The notes under the pieces: generated by a model
The model's input: only the letters and a program-made list of their open reading frames with translations
The model's database searches: none
What the model was told of the DNA's origin: nothing
Translations under genes and position numbers: made by a program
Part shown: positions 1-5,893 of the stretch, piece after piece
Layout of the letters: each line of letters opens with the position of its first letter
How positions within the stretch are numbered: the stretch's first letter is position 1
Assembly (NCBI GenBank): GCA_041192685.1
Contig: JBEEMM010000056.1
Span: forward strand, 1 to 7,973
DNA from: TMED14 sp041192685
GTDB taxonomy: Bacteria > Bacteroidota > Bacteroidia > Flavobacteriales > Schleiferiaceae
Length of the DNA: 7,973 nt
Direction: 5' to 3'

Positions 1-224
1 ACTGCACTCAGCTTGCGGTTCACCGAGCGAGCATTGATTCCATTCTGAACAAGGTCTGATACCCAGGAACGCAGGTGGAGCCGGCTTGCGCTCGATGCAT
101 CAGTAATTCCCACAGCATGCTCCAAATACAGGAGCCACTGAGCTAGGTCTGCTTCATAGGCTGTTACCGTAGCCTCCGAACGGCGACGCTCCCAGCGCAA
201 GTAGTTGGTGAATTCATTTAGCAT
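1..224 (-). CDS. xerC: Tyrosine recombinase XerC-like, N-terminal fragment (cut by left window edge)
   Basis: About 74 codons are visible before the gene runs off the left edge. The residues, beginning MLNEFTNYLRWERRRSEATV, match the N-terminal core-binding domain of XerC/XerD recombinases: a short helix, a Y-L-x-x-E-R segment, then a T-x-x-A-Y-x-x-D-L motif. The end of the visible part, ARSVNRKLSA, is the typical R-S-x-x-R-x-L-S stretch of this domain. Family members of about 300 residues resolve chromosome dimers at dif sites together with a partner recombinase. The catalytic R-H-R-Y residues would lie outside the window. The ATG at 222-224 is the only possible start, because the frame has a stop at 252-254 and no other start codon in between. 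That ATG directly follows the U-tract of the rpsU terminator, so there is no room for a normal leader. Whether it is XerC, XerD or another family member cannot be settled from this fragment; the position next to rpsU favours the Bacteroidota gene usually named xerC. Confidence 0.82.
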   Translation of the reverse strand, partial: MLNEFTNYLRWERRRSEATVTAYEADLAQWLLYLEHAVGITDASSASRLHLRSWVSDLVQNGINARSVNRKLSA

Positions 225-252
225 AAAAAAAGCCCCGAGGGATCTCGAGGCT
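225..252 (-). terminator. Intrinsic terminator after rpsU
   Basis: On the minus strand, AGCCTCGAG (252-244) pairs with CTCGGGGCT (239-231) across a 4-base loop. This gives a 9-bp, mostly G/C stem with one G-U pair. A run of T follows at 231-225. It begins 21 bases after the rpsU stop codon, a standard place for a Rho-independent terminator. The T-run ends exactly where the xerC ATG begins, so the hairpin also sits where the xerC ribosome-binding region would be. Confidence 0.85.
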
Positions 253-273
253 CAATTTAGGTCATGGACCCTA

Positions 274-468
274 TTATTCGGCGTCTTTTAATCGAAGCCC
301 CTGAACATAGGTTGCCTTGATGATTTCTTTGCGGCGATTAACCGAAGACTTCGTGAACTGTTGGCGGCTGCGCAGTTGGCGCATGGTACCGGTCTTGTCG
401 AATTTGCGCTTATAACGCTTTACCGCGCGCTCAATTCCTTCACCTTCTTTGACATGAATTACTAGCAT
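274..468 (-). CDS. rpsU: 30S ribosomal protein bS21
   Basis: The 64-residue product is a short, very basic protein with the bS21 pattern: MLVIHVKEGEGIERAVKRYK, then RKFDKTGTMRQLRSRQ, matching Bacteroidota bS21 closely. bS21 binds the 30S platform near the 3' end of 16S rRNA. In the Flavobacterium johnsoniae ribosome structure, bS21 together with bS18 and bS6 holds the anti-SD sequence so that it cannot pair with mRNA. Tyr54, the residue I recall contacting the anti-SD there, is present here (KATYVQG). I chose the ATG at 466-468 because a perfect SD lies 7 bases upstream. A longer reading from a TTG at 496-498 would encode the SD and promoter as protein. The gene has its own promoter-like box and a strong terminator, so it can be expressed apart from the upstream operon. 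Confidence 0.97.
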   Translation of the reverse strand: MLVIHVKEGEGIERAVKRYKRKFDKTGTMRQLRSRQQFTKSSVNRRKEIIKATYVQGLRLKDAE

Positions 469-475
469 AATGGGA

Positions 476-483
476 CACCTCCT
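476..483 (-). promoter_or_regulatory. Perfect Shine-Dalgarno sequence of rpsU
   Basis: The minus strand reads AGGAGGTG, eight consecutive bases complementary to the conserved 16S anti-SD, 7 bases before the rpsU ATG. Bacteroidota genes generally lack SDs, and of the other starts in this window only pyrF has a weaker, probably incidental one. Published work on F. johnsoniae proposes that a strong SD on rpsU lets ribosomes lacking bS21, whose anti-SD is free, make more bS21. That function is inferred here from the match. Confidence 0.9.
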
Positions 484-495
484 CTCATAAGGCGG

Positions 496-503
496 CAAAG
501 GTA
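496..503 (-). promoter_or_regulatory. Candidate promoter -7 box for rpsU
   Basis: The minus strand reads TACCTTTG, an exact match to the Bacteroidota -7 consensus TAnnTTTG. It lies in the 38-base gap between the helix-hairpin-helix gene and rpsU. No clear TTTG -33 element stands about 20 bases upstream; the best I see is a weak T-rich stretch within the upstream gene's last codons. Transcription would start near 488-492, giving a leader of about 20-25 bases that contains the SD. Confidence 0.5.
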
Positions 504-506
504 TGG

Positions 507-1106
507 CTATTTGCCGAAATAGAAGTACTTGGGTATTCTATACTGCTGGAGCGAATCAAACGGAGCCAACTCGAAAAGTTCCTTAAAATTTCGCAGCGGC
601 CTAATCTTGCTTCTGAAGCGATGAAAAGCCCGCACCTGGGTCGAGCGCCAAAGCGGGTGGGCATACAGCAGTTCCTCAGGCAGCACATTGAGGTCCAGCG
701 GCGTGGGCGGACTCAACAGCCAATGGAACTCTTCTCGCTGGTCGTAGCGCTGCAGAAGTTGGGAATCCACCCCACCCCAGCGCTCACGGTCTCGAACAAA
801 GCCCTCCGCCTTCCAGTCGGGCCATCCCTGGCCGCGGAGCCAGAGGTCCGAAACCGTATCAGAGGCCACCGGCGGCCGAACCGAAACTTCCTTGCCCTTG
901 GAAGCTCTTTTTTCAAAGTTTGGGTAGTATGACTCGGCCTTTTTTGAACTGCCATATTCCCACTTTGAAGAAGCCTCGATTTCAGGAAAATCAGCCCAAA
1001 CGGGCGGCAGATCCTGACTCGTTTGCAACCCGTTAAAAACAAAAAAAGCGGAGAAAATCCCCGCCCAAAGTAAATCTACAACCCAAGGTTTGGGTCGATT
1101 CTTCAT
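507..1106 (-). CDS. Membrane-anchored helix-hairpin-helix domain protein
   Basis: The 199-residue product starts with a short basic segment and one hydrophobic helix (about residues 9-26, WVVDLLWAGIFSAFFVFNGL), probably a membrane anchor or uncleaved signal. A polar linker follows to about residue 80. Two diverged helix-hairpin-helix (HhH) repeats come next. The first, about 85-121, has LRGQGWPDWKAEGFVRDRER followed by WGG, where the family usually has a G-I-G hairpin. The second, about 137-186, has LDLNVLPEELLYAHPLW and a later F-K-E-L-F-E-L segment, like the second repeat of Bacteroidota HhH proteins. The family resembles ComEA, which binds DNA outside the cytoplasmic membrane, but the hairpin glycines are poorly kept and I cannot claim DNA binding. 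The start codon overlaps the stop of the small transporter subunit in an ATGA, suggesting translational coupling. No SD is visible. The fold assignment is from pattern recognition, not a search. Confidence 0.72.
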   Translation of the reverse strand: MKNRPKPWVVDLLWAGIFSAFFVFNGLQTSQDLPPVWADFPEIEASSKWEYGSSKKAESYYPNFEKRASKGKEVSVRPPVASDTVSDLWLRGQGWPDWKAEGFVRDRERWGGVDSQLLQRYDQREEFHWLLSPPTPLDLNVLPEELLYAHPLWRSTQVRAFHRFRSKIRPLRNFKELFELAPFDSLQQYRIPKYFYFGK

Positions 1107-1243
1107 TCTATAGGATGGTCGTTTTGGGCGGCGTCCGCGTCGTCTTTAGGGGGCGTCCGAAGCACCTTAACAAAAAAGGCTACCGTAATTACCGTGACCA
1201 AAATTTCGGTGGTAAGCATCATAATCCAGGCTGCAGTAGTCAT
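1103..1243 (-). CDS. metS: MetS-type small subunit of the NSS transporter (46 aa)
   Basis: This small ORF starts 2 bases after the transporter stop codon (TAA, two bases, ATG) and ends in an ATGA overlap with the next gene. The 46-residue product begins MTTAAWIMMLTTEILVTVIT. It has one membrane helix (about residues 5-28), followed by a basic V-K-V-L-R border and an acidic, polar tail ending HPIE. This is the layout of MetS, the single-helix subunit needed by the methionine transporter MetP in Corynebacterium. Similar tiny ORFs follow many bacterial neurotransmitter:sodium symporter (NSS) genes. The basic border suggests the tail is cytoplasmic and the N-terminus outside. Tight spacing on both sides strongly supports real translation. 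Function is inferred from position, size and topology; sequence in this family is too short and variable for a certain call. Confidence 0.78.
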   Translation of the reverse strand: MTTAAWIMMLTTEILVTVITVAFFVKVLRTPPKDDADAAQNDHPIE

Positions 1244-1245
1244 AC

Positions 1246-3057
1246 TTATTTATTTAAGGCTATTCTTCGGCGGTAGGCCACAAAGACCATCCCTGCGATA
1301 AGGGAAAACAACACCAAAAGAATGATGCGCGCTAAATGCTTGTAAAAAATTGGATTCACAAAGGAACCTGTGGCAATTTGGTCTCCGGCCCTCACCACCT
1401 GACCGTTTTCAATGACAGGCTGCGCGTCCTCAGATTCCCATTGGTAGGTGACCTTACTACCGTCTTCTGCCAAAAGTCGAATAACTGTCGAGTCATTCTT
1501 TGCTTGCACCTCTGCCATGCCATTGACCTCCGACTCAAAAAAGTCGGCAAAGGCATCTCGGTTATACTTGATGTCCACATTAGTGAGTTGACCAATTATA
1601 CTGGATTTGTCGAATTCCCATTCATTTTCTATGGCATTCTTCCAGTCGTTACCCTTGGGCGCTATTAAACTCATGGTAAAAATCAGAAGAAGAATTGTCG
1701 GCGTTACGTACTTCAAAATGGGCTTGTAAATCTTAGGAATTACGATGTCAGAACCACGGGTTATTTCTTCCCATCCTCGATCAATTCCCCATATCCAGGC
1801 AAAAAGCACGGACTCTACTAAGGCAAAGAACACCAGCCCCACCGTTCCAGCCCAATAGTCGTATTGGTCAAATACCCCTTGCTGGTAAAAAAAGACGGTG
1901 GGCAGGCCAGCGGCCAGGGTGATGAGACCAAAAGTTATGGCAGCCTTGTTGAGGCTGAACTTGAATTCGTCCTGCACAAAGGCGACCCATGGCGAACCCA
2001 TTGCCAGCGAACTGGTAATGCCCGCAAAGAAGAGAAGGCCAAACCACATTACCCCAGCAACACTGCCTAAGACTGCGCCCCATTTGGTGAACAAGAAGGG
2101 CATTGTTTGAAAAGCCATGGCAAAGCCGGCATTCTCCTTAACCCAATCCAGGCCTAGGTAGCCTACCGCGATGGGTATCACTATGCTTCCACCAAGAACA
2201 ATCTCTACAAATCCGTTCATCCAGCCCGCAGACATGGAATTCAAGGCAATGTCGTCCTTGGGCTTGACGTAGGCGGCATAGCAATGTATGGTGCCCATTC
2301 CGACCGAAAGGGTGAAGAAAATTTGCCCCGCGGCGGCGAGCCAGACGTTGGGGTTGGTGAGGGAATCAAATTGAGGGTTCCACAAGAAATTAAAACCAAG
2401 CATCGCATCGCACTCGGTGCAACCCGCACTGGCTCCGGAATCTCCCAGCATGAAGGCTTTTACTGCCAAGAAGGCACCAAAAATTATAAGAATTGGCATT
2501 CCGATTTTGGCTACTTTTTCAATTCCACCCTCTAAGCCCTTGCTGAGAATCCAGGTATTTAGGCCGAGTACTAAGATGTAGAACCAAATGGCCTCATAAG
2601 GCAGGCCCGTCGTGCTTTGCCCGATATCTACGTAGCTCGTGAAGAATGTGGCAACCTCGCCTTGGCTCATTCCCGAGAAGGTCTGCGCAATGGAATGAAA
2701 GACGTAGGAGAAGGTCCAGGACTCGATGTAGGTATAGTAAGCGGCTACCGCAATGTTGGTGAAAATCCCAAAGACCCCCAGGTACTTCCAGTACTTTCGG
2801 CGCCCCATGGAGTTCATAATAAAGGGGGTGCTGTGGTCGCCCTTGGTTCCGCCAAAACGCCCCGATGCCCATTCAATCCATAATAGCGGAATTCCGAGAA
2901 CCAAAAAACAGATTAAGTATGGAATCATGAATGCCCCACCACCATTTTGTACCGCTTGAACCGGAAAACGAAGGAAGTTGCCCAAGCCTACGGCGTTTCC
3001 TGCCATAGCAAGAATGAGGCCTACCCTGGATCCCCAGGACTGTGTGTTGCTGCTCAT
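1246..3057 (-). CDS. LeuT-like Na+-coupled amino-acid transporter (NSS/SNF family)
   Basis: The 603-residue inner-membrane protein is strikingly close to Aquifex LeuT in its first 70 residues (GLILAMAGNAVGLGNFLRFP, then WIEWA). It keeps the LeuT fold landmarks: N21 and N27 in helix 1, Y108 in YYTYIES, F248-T249-L250-S251 in helix 6, N281 in helix 7 and T348-S349 in helix 8, matching substrate and sodium sites. E285 corresponds to LeuT Glu290, the residue that replaces chloride in chloride-independent members. Two pocket positions differ: M254 for LeuT Phe259 and M353 for Ile359, so the substrate may not be leucine; methionine or another hydrophobic amino acid is possible. Between the last two helices (about 450-466 and 574-595) lies a soluble segment of roughly 105 residues, predicted outside the membrane, far longer than in LeuT. 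A MetS-like gene follows at once. The start lies 16 bases after the reductase gene, with no SD. Confidence 0.93.
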   Translation of the reverse strand: MSSNTQSWGSRVGLILAMAGNAVGLGNFLRFPVQAVQNGGGAFMIPYLICFLVLGIPLLWIEWASGRFGGTKGDHSTPFIMNSMGRRKYWKYLGVFGIFTNIAVAAYYTYIESWTFSYVFHSIAQTFSGMSQGEVATFFTSYVDIGQSTTGLPYEAIWFYILVLGLNTWILSKGLEGGIEKVAKIGMPILIIFGAFLAVKAFMLGDSGASAGCTECDAMLGFNFLWNPQFDSLTNPNVWLAAAGQIFFTLSVGMGTIHCYAAYVKPKDDIALNSMSAGWMNGFVEIVLGGSIVIPIAVGYLGLDWVKENAGFAMAFQTMPFLFTKWGAVLGSVAGVMWFGLLFFAGITSSLAMGSPWVAFVQDEFKFSLNKAAITFGLITLAAGLPTVFFYQQGVFDQYDYWAGTVGLVFFALVESVLFAWIWGIDRGWEEITRGSDIVIPKIYKPILKYVTPTILLLIFTMSLIAPKGNDWKNAIENEWEFDKSSIIGQLTNVDIKYNRDAFADFFESEVNGMAEVQAKNDSTVIRLLAEDGSKVTYQWESEDAQPVIENGQVVRAGDQIATGSFVNPIFYKHLARIILLVLFSLIAGMVFVAYRRRIALNK

Positions 3058-3073
3058 AGGTGTCGGGGGTTAT

Positions 3074-3970
3074 CTAATTTTCAAATATAGGTATTCGATT
3101 CAATACCTCAGAGAATGAATGCGGACTAAATCCTAAGTCTCTTCGTGCTTTGCTTATGTCGAGTCCAGTTATGGGCGGACGCTTTGCCGCCTGACCCAAG
3201 GATTCACTAGAAACCGCGTCAATAAGCGAGGCATCGAGTCCTGCGTGGTCGGCAACCCTGCGCACAAGGTCCAGAATGCTCATGGTGTCGGGTCCGCTGA
3301 TGTGGTAAATGCCCTCGGCTCCAAGCTCCGCGATGCGAAGGCAGCCCTCGGCCAGGTCTACGCTCCAGGTTGGACTGCGCACCTGATCGTGCACTACCCG
3401 AATTCGCTCTCCGCGACCCAATGCCTGGCGTGCCCAGAGGATGATGTTGCTGCGGCTAAGACCGGGTACGTAGCCGATGACCAAAACAGTTCGCGCAATG
3501 GCATAGCGCGCTCCGCTAGCCTTGACTGCCTCTTCAGCCCGAAGCTTGGACCATCCATAAACACTGAGGGGAGCCGGCTCGGCCTCCTCGCCGTAGGGCC
3601 CGTTCTTGCCGTCAAAAATGAAGTCCGTACTCAAGAAAATTAGGTGTATTCCATGGCGGGCGCAGGCCTCAGCGCATAGTTTGGTGGCCTCCACATTGAG
3701 CAGGTTGCAGGCCTCCTGGTCATGCTCGCAGTCGTCAACCTGGGTCATGGCTGCAGAATGCACCACCACGTCGGGCTTGAATTCTGCAAAGACTCGCTCG
3801 TAGTCCTCTGCCTTGGTGCTGTCGAGTTCGGCATAGGGGAATCCGAAGTGGTTGCCGCGCGCAGGGCCTTTGCCTGTGGCAAGAAGCACATGCCGGTCTT
3901 GACCGAGAAAGAGCAGAGACTGACCAAGCAGACCGTTGGCTCCGGTAATCAAGATGCGTTTTGAGGTCAT
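3074..3970 (-). CDS. RmlD-like extended SDR, dTDP-4-dehydrorhamnose reductase family
   Basis: The 298-residue cytoplasmic protein has the NAD(P)-binding Rossmann motif GANGLLG at 10-16, HSAAMTQVDDCE at about 71-82, the STDFIFDG strand at 114-121 with T115 in the Ser/Thr catalytic position, and the active-site pair Y138-x-x-x-K142 (YGWSK). The C-terminal part (about 190-298) holds H-D-Q-V-R-S-P-T-W and a Y-H-I-S-G motif, typical of the RmlD substrate-binding region. RmlD reduces dTDP-4-keto-rhamnose to dTDP-rhamnose using NAD(P)H. No rmlA, rmlB or rmlC is nearby, so the true substrate is uncertain; relatives also act on other nucleotide sugars or are non-catalytic partners. Length fits the family. 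It follows pyrF by 34 bases and precedes the transporter by 16, so it is probably co-transcribed. No SD is visible. Confidence 0.82.
   Translation of the reverse strand: MTSKRILITGANGLLGQSLLFLGQDRHVLLATGKGPARGNHFGFPYAELDSTKAEDYERVFAEFKPDVVVHSAAMTQVDDCEHDQEACNLLNVEATKLCAEACARHGIHLIFLSTDFIFDGKNGPYGEEAEPAPLSVYGWSKLRAEEAVKASGARYAIARTVLVIGYVPGLSRSNIILWARQALGRGERIRVVHDQVRSPTWSVDLAEGCLRIAELGAEGIYHISGPDTMSILDLVRRVADHAGLDASLIDAVSSESLGQAAKRPPITGLDISKARRDLGFSPHSFSEVLNRIPIFEN
3082..3089 (-). promoter_or_regulatory. Candidate promoter -7 box for the transporter genes
   Basis: The minus strand reads TATATTTG, an exact TAnnTTTG match, within the last codons of the reductase gene. Its last base is 24 bases before the transporter ATG, a plausible leader length. 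No good -33 TTTG is seen at the usual distance; a TTG lies too close, 11 bases upstream. It could drive the transporter, its small subunit and the HhH gene separately from the purM operon. Confidence 0.38.
3089..3108 (-). repeat. Inverted repeat next to the transporter promoter box
   Basis: On the minus strand, AGGTATT and AATACCT form perfect 7-base inverted arms separated by 6 bases, and the inner arm touches the TATATTTG box. The size and position are those of an operator for a dimeric regulator, but the repeat lies inside coding sequence (reductase residues about 288-294) and may be chance. Confidence 0.35.
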
Positions 3971-4004
3971 GGCTTGCAGGGGTAGTTGGCGGTTTGTCGC
4001 GAGG

Positions 4005-4817
4005 CTAGGGCCGACGGGCTGCGCGAATTTCAGCGGCTAGGTCGGTGGCAGCTTTACGGGCCGCTTGCCGCCAGTCGGAACCCTTTGATGCATACAGAAT
4101 GGTTCGTGATGCGTTAATGAGCAGACCCAGCCCGGGCTTGTCCCTAAAGGCACCGTGACGCATGACGTCGGCGACGCTTCCGCCCTGGGCACCAATGCCC
4201 GGAACCAGAAAAAAGGTCTCGGGCATCCGTTCGCGGAGGGCTCCTAGGGCCTCGGGTCGGGTGGCTCCCGCAACAATCATGAGGTTCTCTGGGCTGCCCC
4301 ATTCGCGGTATGCGTCAACGACGGCTTCGTACAGATGCCGTCCGTCCTCGAGTCTGAGCTGCTGCAGGTCGGCGGCACCAGGATTGCTGGTTAAGCCCAG
4401 CCCTATGACCCACTTATTGGGCCTTAAAAAGGGTTCTACGCTGTCTCGGCCCATGTAGGGCGCTACGGTTATGGCGTCGTAGCCCATGACCCCGAGGATG
4501 CCTTCAGCGTAGCGAGCGGCGGTGTTCCCGATGTCTCCGCGTTTGGCGTCTGCTATCAAAAAGGGCTTTTGAGGCAGCGCGCGCAAATGCTCAGAAACGG
4601 CGTCAAGGGCGTCCCAACCTGGGCGTCCTAAGGCCTCAAAAAAGGCAAAGTTCGGCTTGTAGGCTACCGCCACGTCTGCCGTAGAATCGATAATACCCAG
4701 GCAAAATTCTCGAAGACCGCTTACCCCCTCGGGGAACTGAGCAGGGTCCGGGTCGATGCCTATGCAGAGACCATGGCCCGATTGCTCAATACGCTGGATG
4801 AGTTCCTGGTAGTTCAT
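4005..4817 (-). CDS. pyrF: Orotidine 5'-phosphate decarboxylase, long (type 2) form
   Basis: The 270-residue enzyme decarboxylates orotidine monophosphate to UMP, the last step of de novo pyrimidine synthesis, in the cytoplasm. Landmarks are GLCIGIDPDP at 16-25, VAYKPNFAFFEALG at 51-64, and the catalytic signature D90-A-K92-R-G-D95 followed by IGNTAARYA. APYMGRDS at 119-126, PGIGAQGG at 206-213 (phosphate loop) and INASR at 234-238 follow. The length and the K-P-N-F-A-F-F-E segment place it in the longer subfamily also found in mycobacteria, not the roughly 230-residue E. coli type. Its ATG overlaps the prfA stop in an ATGA, and an AAGGAG lies 7 bases upstream within the prfA end. This points to coupled translation after release factor 1. 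No key residue appears to be missing. Confidence 0.96.
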   Translation of the reverse strand: MNYQELIQRIEQSGHGLCIGIDPDPAQFPEGVSGLREFCLGIIDSTADVAVAYKPNFAFFEALGRPGWDALDAVSEHLRALPQKPFLIADAKRGDIGNTAARYAEGILGVMGYDAITVAPYMGRDSVEPFLRPNKWVIGLGLTSNPGAADLQQLRLEDGRHLYEAVVDAYREWGSPENLMIVAGATRPEALGALRERMPETFFLVPGIGAQGGSVADVMRHGAFRDKPGLGLLINASRTILYASKGSDWRQAARKAATDLAAEIRAARRP

Positions 4818-5893
4818 TCGTCGGCTCCTTGCTTTAGTCGCTCGGCATGGTCGGCCACGCGAAGACCCTCGATGAGTGCCTTGAGGTCGCCGTTCATCAC
4901 GTCGGGCAAATTATACACCGTCAGGCCGATTCGGTGGTCGGTAACCCGGCTTTGCGGAAAATTATAGGTGCGGATTTTTGCGCTTCGGTCGCCGGTACTC
5001 ACCAGCGTTTTGCGGTGCTCGGCCACGAGAGCATCCCGCTCCGCACGGGCCTTATCCCAAATTCGGGCGCGCAATACCGTGAGGGCCCGGTCGTAATTCT
5101 GGTGCTGGGACCTACCGTCTTGGCATTCCACCACGATTCCCGTCGGGAAGTGGGTGAGTCGAACCCCGGATTCGGTTTTGTTCACGTGCTGCCCCCCTGC
5201 CCCACTCGAGCGAAAGGTGTCTTTGCGTATGTCTACGTCGCGAATTTGCACGTCAAGCTCGTCGGCCTCGGGCAAAACAGCCACCGTAGCGGCCGAAGTA
5301 TGAACTCGGCCTTGGCTTTCGGTCGCGGGAACGCGTTGAACTCGATGCACGCCGCTCTCAAACTTTAGGGTCCCATAGACTTGACTGCCACGCACCTGCA
5401 CACTGGCTTCCTTAATGCCCCCAATCGAGCCGTCGGTCATGCTCAGCAACTCCATAGTCCAGCCTTTTTCGTCGCCGTAGCGCATGTAGGCACGCAGGAG
5501 TTCACTGGCAAATAAGCCGGCCTCGTCGCCCCCGGTTCCGGCCCGAACCTCGAGCACCGCATCTCGAGCATCCTCGGGGTCTTTGGGAATCAGTAACTCC
5601 TTAATCTCGGTTTCAAGCAGCGCAATACGGCTTCGCGCGGAATCAAACTCCTCTTGAGCCATGGCGCGCATTTCGGAATCTTTTTCTGTCTCGAGCAACT
5701 CCTGCGCCTCATCGCGGTTGGCTAGGGCGTCCAAATAGCGAGCGCGGGCCTGCACCAGCTCGTCGAGCTCTTTGTACTCTCGATTCAGGCGCACAAATCG
5801 GGCAGGATCAGCCGCTAATTCTGGCGTCATTAGCTGGTCGTGTACGTCTTGGTGCCGCACCCAAATTGCCTGGAGTTTGTCTACAAGATTCAT
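4814..5893 (-). CDS. prfA: Peptide chain release factor 1
   Basis: The 359-residue protein ends translation at UAA and UAG codons. It has the N-terminal helical domain (about 1-110), the conserved RAGTGGDEAGLFA segment at 117-129, the stop-codon-reading tripeptide P189-A-T191 that marks RF1 rather than RF2 (which has S-P-F), and the catalytic GGQ at 233-235 in SSGAGGQHVNKTESGVRLTH. Q235 is the glutamine usually methylated by PrmC. The length is normal, and no RF2-type internal frameshift is present or needed. The start overlaps the purM stop and the stop overlaps the pyrF start, both as ATGA, so the three genes are almost certainly co-translated from one mRNA. No SD lies before the prfA ATG. 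Confidence 0.98.
   Translation of the reverse strand: MNLVDKLQAIWVRHQDVHDQLMTPELAADPARFVRLNREYKELDELVQARARYLDALANRDEAQELLETEKDSEMRAMAQEEFDSARSRIALLETEIKELLIPKDPEDARDAVLEVRAGTGGDEAGLFASELLRAYMRYGDEKGWTMELLSMTDGSIGGIKEASVQVRGSQVYGTLKFESGVHRVQRVPATESQGRVHTSAATVAVLPEADELDVQIRDVDIRKDTFRSSGAGGQHVNKTESGVRLTHFPTGIVVECQDGRSQHQNYDRALTVLRARIWDKARAERDALVAEHRKTLVSTGDRSAKIRTYNFPQSRVTDHRIGLTVYNLPDVMNGDLKALIEGLRVADHAERLKQGADE
4825..4830 (-). promoter_or_regulatory. SD-like AAGGAG upstream of pyrF
   Basis: The minus strand reads AAGGAG 7 bases before the pyrF ATG, inside the prfA codons for K-Q-G. In most bacteria it would be a good SD. In Bacteroidota, where the anti-SD is held by bS21, it may be inert or a coding by-product. 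It is six matched bases against eight for rpsU. Confidence 0.35.

Noticed and set aside
469..498. Ten-residue N-terminal extension of rpsU from a TTG codon
   Set aside because: It would translate the SD and part of the -7 box, has no match in bS21, and the ATG at 466-468 has ideal SD spacing.
621..932. Plus-strand open frame (103 codons) opposite the HhH gene
   Set aside because: The minus-strand frame has a membrane helix, HhH repeats and an ATGA link to its neighbour; the plus frame has none of these.
1339..1659. Calling the transporter's outer insertion a lipoyl- or biotin-type domain
   Set aside because: Only one short G-x-V-V-R-A-G-D-like turn is similar; there is no modifiable lysine motif and the location is extracellular.
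3074..3970. Naming the reductase rmlD outright as part of rhamnose synthesis
   Set aside because: The fold and motifs fit, but rmlA, rmlB and rmlC are absent from the window and the family includes other functions.
4847..5368. Long open frame (173 codons) on the plus strand opposite prfA
   Set aside because: It is antisense to a highly conserved gene, with low-complexity shadow-like composition and no recognisable motif.
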